Positions 55,935 through 64,000 of a stretch of 64,000 bases of DNA are shown here, in pieces. The translations under genes were made by a program, and so were the position numbers. The stretch's first letter is position 1. Each line of letters begins with the position of its first letter. The notes under the pieces are model-generated. The model was not told the DNA's origin and made no database searches. It saw nothing but the letters and a program-made list of their open reading frames with translations. Source of the DNA: Geosiphon pyriformis. Lineage: Eukaryota > Glomeromycota > Glomeromycetes > Archaeosporales > Geosiphonaceae. The stretch is taken from NCBI GenBank assembly GCA_016748015.1, contig JAAOMT010000009.1, positions 542,247-606,246 of the forward strand, read 5' to 3'.

Positions 55935-57640
55935 GTGGTGACCACATCAGACACAACAACTCTAGAGTATTACCAATCAATTTACACCCACTGCAAGCAA
56001 AGATTTAACATTCCAGACGGAATTGAAGTTGTCAAGAAATCAGTATACCAATACATTGAAAACTGCATCAACAATTATCTTTTTGGAAATTACAATATCT
56101 CGGAAGTTAGAAGCAACCTTTACAATAATTTAGCACACTATTTACAATTGGGAACTGAAGACCTTAATAGTGAAACACTTGCCACTTACTTTCACGAACT
56201 TAATTTTAACATTATCAAATACTGTGAAGAAACATATCCAGTGCAGTCTCAATACACAATTGATTTTGAATCGAAAACAGAAACAAGTAACAAAAGCAAA
56301 AACAAATTAAAACAATATTCAAGAACCACCCCAAATACTCCAACACTACCGAAAACAACTGCTAAACATTTACAAACACCTGAACAAGGAACCAGTTCAA
56401 AACTTCCACTTACTATTACACCTTTTCCAGCCTCACTTGTACAAGCACAAACACCTAATTCACCCTTGAATCAATTTGCAAGATCAGAAGATTTTACATC
56501 ACTCAGAAGTCCTACCAGACAACAAGAATCCCTTCAAACTAGTTCCAATCTTCTTGATTTTCTAGCTGAAAATCAAAGTAAACACTCTGAGACAGCAGCA
56601 AATAAAGAAAACAACTCTGAAATAACCGAAGAAGAATCAATAGACAGTGAAAATAAAGAAGGCGAAATGACAACATACATCACAAAAATCTCTGAATTCA
56701 ATGGAAAAAATATTGAGACCAGTCCCAAGAATGGCTCGACCAAGTTACTAAGGCCGGAGATGCAAATGGATGGAATGCCACCAGAATGTTAAAAACAATT
56801 CCCTATTTTCTCAAAGAAACAGCAAGAGAATGGTTTGAAAACCTTGCTGCCCTATTCAATGATTGGAACGCTTTCAAAGCAGTCTTCCTTGAACAGTTCA
56901 CCGACAATAATACCTCCATCACTCTTCGCAATCATTTTCGAAATATCAAACAAGAACCCTCTGAATCTGTTATGACTTATATTGGGAAATTCAACAAACT
57001 TCTCAGATGGATTCGCCAACTCGAAACAAACAATTATTATTCTGATGCTCAAATCTTGGATCAATTTATCGCTGGTCTAAAAGATAAACTAATTAAAAAA
57101 GTTTGCCCACACACGCCAGAAGATTTAAACTCTGCCATACAGCATGCGAAAAGATACAAAATGGCCATGAAAGAGGCCAATTGTACAAAACTTGTAAATT
57201 TGGCAATTGGAGAAACCAGCTCAGCAGCTAAGGAAAAAATTGACCAACTCACAAAAAAGGTCAAAAACTATTTTACCAACCAACAACAACAACAACCCCA
57301 AAGATATCAACCACCCCAAAGACGAAATCAAAATAATTTTGCACTACTTTCAAATAATCAGCCCCAGAATTGCCATTACTCTAGAATCTCTGGCCACTGG
57401 AAAAGAGATTGCAGAAAACTACAGCAAGACCAACAAAACAGAGATAATCAATATTACTCTCCACTACAGCAATCTTATTATCAACTATCACTACCAGCTT
57501 ACTATCCACCAAGATTCCAATACCAAAATAACTATTATTAGCCCGCCCCACAACCAATCCAACAGCAATACCAACAACCACCCACACAACATTATCAAGT
57601 ATCTGCTTGAAGACTGATTACACAAAATCAATTCACATCA
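55935..57640 (+). pseudogene. Gy-D gag
   Basis: Opens with GTG GTG ACC at 55935 and no upstream ATG in frame. N-terminal TTLEYYQSIYTHCKQRFNIP; a central Pro/Ser/Thr-rich linker; a frameshift near 56740-56790; then the capsid-like ARLFNDWNAFKAVF-type region and ILDQFIAGLKDKLIKK. The zinc knuckle CHYSRISGHWKRDC near 57373-57415 has Ser for the second Cys. Stops at 57541 and in the tail. Homologous to Gy-C gag. Confidence 0.86.
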
Positions 57641-57754
57641 CAAAACCGATACCAAGTAAACAACAGTAGAATCAATTCGAACAACCAATTGGTTCCCTGA
57701 AGTTCCACTCAACCAAGACTCAACCACTACCACACTCAACCCAGTTATTTAACA

Positions 57755-58276
57755 ATGCCAGAAGAACAGGATTTTCACCATACTGCACTCTCAGAAAGTA
57801 GAGCTGCAGCACAACAACAACAAAACTCTTCTCATAATCACACCACTATTCCACCAGCCCAAATTGCTGAAAATGCCAATCTCTCTGATATTTTTCCTTT
57901 TGAATTTGAAGCAAATGAATCACCATTTTTGCTTAGCAATGCAGCAGCTAATGAGCAAAAAGCCATCACTGCAATGTATACAGAAGCTGAAGTGGAAGGA
58001 AAGCCAATTCACTTGATCCTAGACAGTGGATCTGCTGGAAGCATTATTACCTACCAGTTAATGCAACAGTTAAAAAGAAATGTCGACCGACTAGCTCAAA
58101 CAGTAATCATCACTGCTGATGGCATAAAAAAGACACCAGTAGGAGAAATTGACAATTTTCTGTTCACTCTTGATGGAATCACCATTCCAGTCAAAGTTCT
58201 TGTAATGGATGCACCCCAGTACCAAGCCCTTGTCGGAAATGATTGGCTTCAAAAAGCCAATGCTAATCTGAATTGA
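57755..58276 (+). CDS. Gy-D protease region, open
   Basis: 174 codons open. FPFEFEANESPFLLSNAAAN precedes the protease. The active site is the canonical LILDSGSAGS; the flap-region TADGIKKTPVGEI and the end QALVGNDWLQKANA are intact. A TGA follows at 58274 where Gy-C has TGG (LDW). This is the best-preserved protease in the window and serves as the reference for the damaged ones. It would be one domain of a gag-pol polyprotein, not a separate gene. Confidence 0.88.
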   Translation: MPEEQDFHHTALSESRAAAQQQQNSSHNHTTIPPAQIAENANLSDIFPFEFEANESPFLLSNAAANEQKAITAMYTEAEVEGKPIHLILDSGSAGSIITYQLMQQLKRNVDRLAQTVIITADGIKKTPVGEIDNFLFTLDGITIPVKVLVMDAPQYQALVGNDWLQKANANLN

Positions 58277-58417
58277 GAAACACAAGAGTTAACAATCTCC
58301 TACCAAGGACAACACGCCCAGGTACCTGTCATTTATGGTACATTCAACAAACGCTCTGAAAAAGCCCTGGCTTTTGAATTTGAACCAGAAGAAGAAAAAC
58401 CAATAATCGAAACATTC

Positions 58418-59243
58418 ATGGCTTTTGGATCAACGTCCAACTGGGCCAATAAAACAGAACAAGAACATTTTACTTCACACACTAAACCCGAAACCTCTGG
58501 ATGGAATATACCTTACTTGAAACCCGAACCAAAGAAACGACGCCCCTATATTCCTCTTAAATATAAGGACTGCCACAAGAAACTATTGTTAATGGGAGCC
58601 TGCATTTCACCTAAAGAAGAATATGAGAATCATACTTGTTATTACTACAAGGCTTGCCACAGAGAGTGATGGGGCCATCTAATAAAAAGGAGCGGAAAAT
58701 GGGACAACACCCCTTGTTTAACTTGTGGAAATATGCTACCAGAAGAATGCAATTGGATTGATGTAACAATGAGAGGAGGCGTCTGCAATCAGATCTGCCA
58801 ATATGTTTTATCAATTTCAGAAAAAGTAAAAAGAGGAACACCCTTTAATGCAGCATACAACAGTGCTCTCAACAAACTTTATTACTACTCTCATGATGCC
58901 GAGATAATTTTCGACTTAGCAATGGCATTAATTAATGGAGCTACCAAAGAAGATGTTCATCAAATGAAGGAAGCAGAATACATTGAATACACTATGGAAT
59001 TAGCTGGATTTGATTACAAAGATGAAGTAGAAGTCTACCACCAAATTGCAAGTCATATCTACTCGACCCAAGAAGCTCAAATTCAATGATTAAAGCAAAT
59101 AAACATTAGGCTATGTGAAGAATGCATTATGCCTTGCGATGAACAATGGTGTCCTGAATGCTATGCTCTTAGTATCCCCTTGCCCAGTGAAAATGATGAG
59201 AATGAAATTGAATTTGGAGACTCTGAAGAAACAGAAGAAACGG
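58418..59243 (+). pseudogene. Gy-D cysteine-rich module
   Basis: KDCHKKLLLMGACISP, CYYYKACHRE (one Cys now Tyr), a TGA, then KWDNTPCLTCGNMLPEEC and RGGVCNQICQY. The helical part is open to 59089 (MKEAEYIEYTMELAGF). After a TGA comes the second cluster LCEECIMPCDEQWCPECYA at 59110-59165, complete. The acidic linker toward the dUTPase is interrupted at 59244 by the Gy-F LTR. Confidence 0.72.
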
Positions 59244-60114
59244 TGTTACGGTTTAAGAATTTAGCAAAAAGAATCATAAAAATAATACAAACTATTCAAT
59301 CATAATATAACACAGTAATAATCTTAGAAAGGTAATGATTAACATAGTAGCAAACACCATCTCGTGATAGTGGCAAGCACCAGTTCACAATAGCAGCCAA
59401 CACCAACTGGTGATAGCAGCAAACACCAGGTTGAAATATCAAAAAGAAAGTATTTTCTCATAGAACTACAAACATGTATATATACAGTAGTTTTAATATT
59501 GGGAAATAATCAATCAAGTAATAAAAATCATAACTTATCAAGCAACAGATCCAATTTTTATCCAACAAACTCCACTTTAAAAATCATACTTTCAAATTAA
59601 ATATCCCAAGAAACCTTTAAAAATCAAAAAAAAATGAAAAAAAATATTTAAAACGGAACTATCACAACACAAAGTATTAAGAAACTTACTTGTATTATTT
59701 ATTGAATGAAACTATCATTCATCAATTGAATCTCTTGGAAGAATAATCCTTGATCAAGATTATTTACGTTGTTACTAATTGATAAAAGCTTTATTGTGAG
59801 AATTAGAAAAGCGCTAAAAACCATTAACATTTTGTGTTTCTAAATTAGAAAAACACATCAGGCAATTGCAAGGATAGCCTCAGAGAAGACCCCAGACAGT
59901 GGGTAGATTTCAGTTCAGCCTCTGAGAAAGAGTACATAAACACACACAACAATCAAGAATTAAAGAATAACTTACATCGCAACAGTAAAAAAGAAAGCCT
60001 TCAATGTAACAGTGACATTATCACACAAATAGAATTGAGGAACTCACGAAAGAATGATTGCAATTAAAGCGGGATATAAGCAATTAAATATAACAAGAAA
60101 ACCATTCCGTAACA
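59244..60114 (+). repeat. Gy-F 5' LTR
   Basis: Begins TGTTACGG, ends CCGTAACA, followed by TTTGGTGAACCC. Near its start it has degenerate direct repeats of AGCAAACACCA/GTGATAG (about 59345-59430) in the same upstream position as the CCGAAAT array of Gy-C. A decayed relative is at 12010-12755. Confidence 0.9.
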
Positions 60115-60196
60115 TTTGGTGAACCCTACGAGGAAAGAAAATCAAAAAGGAAATAATAATTAGCAATAATTCATTGCTAAAAAGGAAAAGACAAAA

Positions 60197-62584
60197 GTGG
60201 CGACAAAAACCCTTAATCTTACTGTTCTTGAATTCTGCCATGCTATTTACACACAAAATCAGAGTGATCTTGGATTACCAGAAGGGTGTTGTCCAGCAGA
60301 ATCTGCCCTCACTTATTATATCAATGCCAGAATAAATTATCATATAGGAAAGGAAGAAGAACCACACAATGCAAAACTTGGATTGTATAGAAAATTATCA
60401 CAATACACTACAAAAGAAGTAGCAGTAATAGCCGCAACTATTGTCAAAATCCATCGAAAAATTGAGCAATACGCCAACGAAAATTTTCCAATATCCACAG
60501 GAAACACTAGAGAATGCGCCAACAAAACCAAAGAAAATTTAGAAACTAATCAGGAAAGTAACCAGCAAAAACTAGGAACACCAGCTCAAATGCCAAAGAA
60601 AACTGTCACTCAATCAATAAAGAAACAACGTATTTATTCACCAGAAGATAAATCATACCATTTTTCACCAGAAAATAAGATACAAATTCCATTAGGAGCT
60701 GCATCATCATCAACATCAACTCCACAAATGCCAAGAACTCCTAGTTATATTGATAAAATTAAACAACGTAACTGGGGAGACATACCAATTACAGGAGGAT
60801 ATTCATCACTATTCCAAAACCCTCTTTTTCAGCCAAAATTTAGAACGGGGTTTGAAAACCATGAAGAGAAGTCTGAATCAGAATCCGAAAAAGAGACCAG
60901 CGAAAAAACAATCACAAGACCAGTCACTGGAACAAGCAGCCAGTCCAGAAACCAAGAAACTTGTGATCAAGAGGAAGAACCGGATATAAGGGAAGCCACC
61001 TTTAGGAATGCTCAAGGAAATATCATCTCACCTTCTCTTAGACCAATAAACCCACCAGCAGAAAACGGCAACGAAATGACCACATCATACATTGCAAGAC
61101 TAACAAATTTCTCAGGAGAAGAAGAAGAAATGGACGTGCACACATGGCTCAGAGAAGCACAAAAAGCCATTCAGGCAAATAACTGGAATGACCAAAGAGC
61201 AATTCAAATATTACCTTTCTTCCTGAAAGGCACAGCCGACTCGTGGTATCAAAGCCTGAAAACAAAACTCACGAGCTTTGCCGAATTTAAGAATGCACTC
61301 CTGGAGTATTTTAGCGACCCAAATGCCGTAATCCAACTACAGAACAAATTCAATACTATCAAGCAAAATACCGGTGAAACTGTCATCCAATACCTTGCTC
61401 AATTCAATCAAATTCGCCGTCAGATTGAAGTGATTGAACAAGAATACTACACTGATCCTCAGGTTTTAAATCAGTTTATTAGAGGATTAAAAAGCAGCAT
61501 TTTAGGAAGAGTACGCCCTGCCCACCCTAATTCCTTACCAGAAGCTGTTACGCTCGCCAGAGCCCTTGAATCGGCTAAGAAAGAAGCTAATCATAGTCAA
61601 ATGGTTAACATAGTAATTGAGGAAAATAAGACAGAAACATTAGAGAAAAGAGTAACGCAATTAGGGAAGGAACTCTCTAAGAAAATAGAAAGTTACCTCA
61701 TCCCGGATCCGAGAAAAAATACATACCAACCACCCCAAAAACACAGCCAGGAAGTCAGTGACAGTCGAAATAATCGCTCATTGCATCAGGAATTCAGAAC
61801 AGAAACACGCGCCTGTCATTTTTGCAAACGCGTAAGACATTTGATTAGTCAATGTCAAACGCGAATGATGCAGGAAGCACGCGAAAATAATTACTACGCG
61901 CCACCCCAAATGCCCAGAAACCAGTACACGCCAATACCACGCCAATATCCCACCACGTATCAAAATCAAGGAGCTTACCAGCAACAGCCCATGATAGCCA
62001 ACCCGAATTGGCATCCCGAGGCCCGAAATCAGCCCATGTGGAACCAGAACGCGTTGGTCCAGAGGAATCCAAACCACGCCGGAACCAATCAGCAAACCAA
62101 TCCAAACTACCAAAATTATCAACAAACTTACCTTAATATACCGGAAAATCTGATCATCGGAAACAATGATGATAGAAACATAAACAGAACCAAGAATTTC
62201 TCCAAATTGAGCCAGACAATACCACCAGCAGTTGCCACCGAAGATAGCAGCCTCACAGCTATTTTTCCTTTTGAATTAAAGGAAAACGAGGCTATGTTCA
62301 GTGAAGCAGCATTGGACGAAAAACGCCCAATCACTGCTATGTATATGGAAGCCACTGTAAACAATACCCCAATCAAACTTATCTTAGACAGCAGATTCGC
62401 TGGAAGCATCGTAACGCTTCAACTAGTAAACCAACTGGGTTTCAAAGTTGATCGTGCCGCGACGTTCCAAATCATAACAGCCAATGGAAGTACAAAGCTG
62501 CCTCATGGCGAAATCGACTCATTCCCTTTCGAAATTAACGGCATAGCAATACCTACAAAAGTATTAGTAATGGACACTACATAA
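60197..62584 (+). CDS. Gy-F gag-protease polyprotein
   Basis: 795 codons open from GTG at 60197. The frame is open only from 60170 and no ATG occurs before the conserved N-terminus. N-terminal NLTVLEFCHAIYTQNQ; acidic and Ser-rich linker; capsid-like YIARLTNFSGEEEE, ILPFFLKGTADSWYQSL and DPQVLNQFIRGLKS (about residues 290-435); zinc knuckle CHFCKRVRHLISQC (Arg for the usual Gly); Pro/Gln-rich tail; protease from FPFELKENEAMF with LILDSRFAGS (Gly to Arg). It ends at a TAA (62582) where relatives have CAG. Nearly intact. Confidence 0.9.
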   Translation: MATKTLNLTVLEFCHAIYTQNQSDLGLPEGCCPAESALTYYINARINYHIGKEEEPHNAKLGLYRKLSQYTTKEVAVIAATIVKIHRKIEQYANENFPISTGNTRECANKTKENLETNQESNQQKLGTPAQMPKKTVTQSIKKQRIYSPEDKSYHFSPENKIQIPLGAASSSTSTPQMPRTPSYIDKIKQRNWGDIPITGGYSSLFQNPLFQPKFRTGFENHEEKSESESEKETSEKTITRPVTGTSSQSRNQETCDQEEEPDIREATFRNAQGNIISPSLRPINPPAENGNEMTTSYIARLTNFSGEEEEMDVHTWLREAQKAIQANNWNDQRAIQILPFFLKGTADSWYQSLKTKLTSFAEFKNALLEYFSDPNAVIQLQNKFNTIKQNTGETVIQYLAQFNQIRRQIEVIEQEYYTDPQVLNQFIRGLKSSILGRVRPAHPNSLPEAVTLARALESAKKEANHSQMVNIVIEENKTETLEKRVTQLGKELSKKIESYLIPDPRKNTYQPPQKHSQEVSDSRNNRSLHQEFRTETRACHFCKRVRHLISQCQTRMMQEARENNYYAPPQMPRNQYTPIPRQYPTTYQNQGAYQQQPMIANPNWHPEARNQPMWNQNALVQRNPNHAGTNQQTNPNYQNYQQTYLNIPENLIIGNNDDRNINRTKNFSKLSQTIPPAVATEDSSLTAIFPFELKENEAMFSEAALDEKRPITAMYMEATVNNTPIKLILDSRFAGSIVTLQLVNQLGFKVDRAATFQIITANGSTKLPHGEIDSFPFEINGIAIPTKVLVMDTT

Positions 62585-63552
62585 TATCAAGCGTTAGTAG
62601 GGAATGACTGGCTAACAAAAGCCAATGTCACCTTAGACTGGACCACCCAAGAGCTTCTAATCAATTATAATGGCCACCAGACCAAAATTCCAGCCACTTG
62701 TAACCACTTCTAAAAACCCAGTACCAACCAAAGACCTACCTTCAAATTTGAGGAAAATTCAGCACTACCAGCCATCGAAACCTATTAGCTCTCTTGGGCT
62801 GATGACCAAAGAACAGGACTACCAGCCGTACCAATGTGGACCAGTGAAGAAAGATCCGAATGGAACCAGGTAAGTTCACGAAGAAACCACCAGCGACGCA
62901 GACCAAAGCTAGAATGCTCGGTTTGCAAGAAAAAACTCTCATCTATGACTGCGTGCAGCGCACCAGACAAAGACCCAAGAAACCCCACCCACTACTATTG
63001 TAACCATTGTAACAAAAAAAATACAGTTACCCAGAAAGACACGGAAAATGGGACGAAGAACCGTGCCTTGCTTGTGGAAAACCATTACCAAGAGGGTGCG
63101 ACTGGAACGACTTACCAGGCAGAGAAGGAACGTGTGACGCAACTTGCCAATACACGATCCTCATCTGTGATTGGGTAAGAGGAGGAACGCCGTTCGAAGC
63201 AGTGTTCAACAGAGCATTAAAAAGACTACAGCACTACCCACATAATGAGAACGAGTTGTACAACACTGCACAAGCCAAAGTAAGAGGAGGAACCGCCGAA
63301 AAAATATGACATTGGAAAGAGTCAGCCAAAGTAGCTGACAAAGTCGCCAGCTACAACATGTTCGACCCAGTGGACGAATTCCAGGACTACTACCAACAAC
63401 TATGCCCCACTCGACAAGAGCAAGAACAATACCTCGCCCAAATCAACACTTACCTCTGTGAAAACTGTCTCATCCCGTGCCAAAATCAGTGCTGTGAAGA
63501 GTATCAAGACGAAAGGGACTTAGAAAAAAAAATGGAAATTGAGAATCAGTAG
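62585..63552 (+). pseudogene. Gy-F protease end and cysteine-rich module
   Basis: Continues YQALVGNDWLTKANVTLDW after the TAA, with further stops near 62711 and 62788. First cluster CSVCKKKLSSMTAC, YYCNHC; a frameshift at the A8 run near 63012; then GKWDEEPCLACGKPLPRGC and GTCDATCQY. Helical segment (FNRALKRLQHYPHNENELY), a TGA near 63307, and second cluster LCENCLIPCQNQCCEEY (63450-63500). The frame ends with TAG at 63550 just before the dUTPase. Conserved with Gy-1, Gy-C and Gy-D. Confidence 0.75.
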
Positions 63553-64000
63553 TCTCAAAATCAATCAATAAATCAACAAGACTCATTTGACGGTCCCGAG
63601 TCAGAAAAATTTGTAGCCTATACCGACCTAGAACAGGTGACCAACATCCGATACTTCGACAACGGACACTTAGGAATAATACTTGAAAGAGCCTATCCAA
63701 CTGATGCCGGATTCGATCTACGTTATCTGAAAGACCAAACCACAACGTTACCACCCAGGAGCATCACCAAAATCGACCTAAAAATAGCGGTTGAAATTCC
63801 GCCAGGAATAATGGTTCAAATGGCGTCGCGATCAAGCCTCGCGAAAAAAGGAATAAGCATTCAAGGAGGAGTAATTGACTCCGGATACACTGGAAATTTG
63901 ATGGTTTTGCTACAGAACAATTCAGAAAAGCCTTATACTATTGAATCTAAGGAAAAGATTGCACAAGCAATTTTCCTACCATTGGTAAAAATTGGGAAAT
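63553..64000 (+). CDS. Gy-F dUTPase domain, intact motifs, cut by window end
   Basis: Open from 63553 to the last base. Motif I TDAGFDLRY, motif II ASRSSLAKKG, motif III GGVIDSGYTGN with catalytic Asp and Tyr, motif IV KEKIAQAIFLPLV, all canonical. Motif V lies past the edge. Best-preserved dUTPase here, so likely catalytically competent. It belongs to the element polyprotein; a host dUTPase gene is ruled out by context (protease and cysteine module upstream). Confidence 0.92.

Larger units (their letters stand above)
54910..59243 (+). mobile_element. Gy-D: Ty3/gypsy element, 5' half
   Basis: Same family as Gy-C and less decayed. Has the 5' LTR, primer site, gag, protease and cysteine-rich module, then stops in the linker before the dUTPase at 59243, where the Gy-F LTR begins. 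The remainder should lie beyond the window on the far side of Gy-F. Confidence 0.92.
59244..64000 (+). mobile_element. Gy-F: youngest Ty3/gypsy element, 5' half
   Basis: 871-bp LTR (59244-60114) with perfect 8-bp inverted ends TGTTACGG/CCGTAACA, primer site, and a long gag-protease ORF. The cysteine-rich module and dUTPase follow to the window edge. It is inserted in Gy-D. Base composition is clearly more GC-rich than other elements and damage is slight: a handful of nonsense codons and one frameshift. A different subfamily from Gy-C/Gy-D, with the same domain order. Confidence 0.92.

Noticed and set aside
55781-56008. An ATG-initiated open frame crossing the LTR end and primer site of Gy-D
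   Set aside because: It overlaps the primer-binding site and gag in another frame, and no related protein block is conserved in Gy-C or Gy-F.

Overview
The window is an AT-rich eukaryotic nuclear segment made almost entirely of retrotransposons. It contains one recognisable host gene, the catalytic subunit of DNA polymerase epsilon (POL2/POLE, 24369-31577), with twelve short GT-AG introns. Short introns, Ty3/gypsy elements, RNase H-bearing LINEs and massive AT-rich decay point to a repeat-rich filamentous fungus. An arbuscular mycorrhizal fungus (Glomeromycotina) is my best guess, held at moderate to low confidence because no species-specific marker is visible.

Layout. 1-6138 (minus): degenerate Ty3/gypsy internal region (Gy-1) cut by the left edge. 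6139-7872 (plus): 3' end and LTR of the same family, joined head to head. 7875-12005 (minus): two gag+LTR fragments in tandem. 12010-12755: decayed LTR of the Gy-F family. 12760-13290 and 20092-~23950: a strongly decayed minus-strand LINE (LINE-X), split by a younger plus-strand LINE (LINE-A, 13291-20091). 24369-31577: POL2. ~31640-34600 and 51319-53490: a decayed plus-strand LINE (LINE-Y), split by minus-strand LINE-B (34601-40941 plus 50809-51318). LINE-B is itself split by a full-length Ty3/gypsy element (Gy-C, 40942-50808, two 977-bp LTRs). 53491-54909: decayed 3' end of a Gy-C relative (Gy-Z, minus). 54910-59243: Gy-D, cut by Gy-F (59244 to the window end), the least decayed element.

Two themes link the window. 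First, the gypsy elements share an unusual polyprotein order: gag, protease, a cysteine-rich module, a helical stretch, a second cysteine cluster, dUTPase, then (where visible) RT-RNase H and integrase, and in Gy-C and Gy-Z a third ORF in the env position. Second, decay is almost purely C-to-T and G-to-A. The two Gy-C LTRs differ at about 50 sites by eye, only about two of them transversions. LINE-A keeps both ORFs in single frames broken only by nonsense codons. The AT 'deserts' align base for base with intact copies in this same window. This looks like strand-symmetric cytosine deamination (RIP-like, or methylcytosine decay) acting on repeats while POL2 is spared.

All alignments and counts were made by eye. 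Boundaries of decayed elements are approximate.
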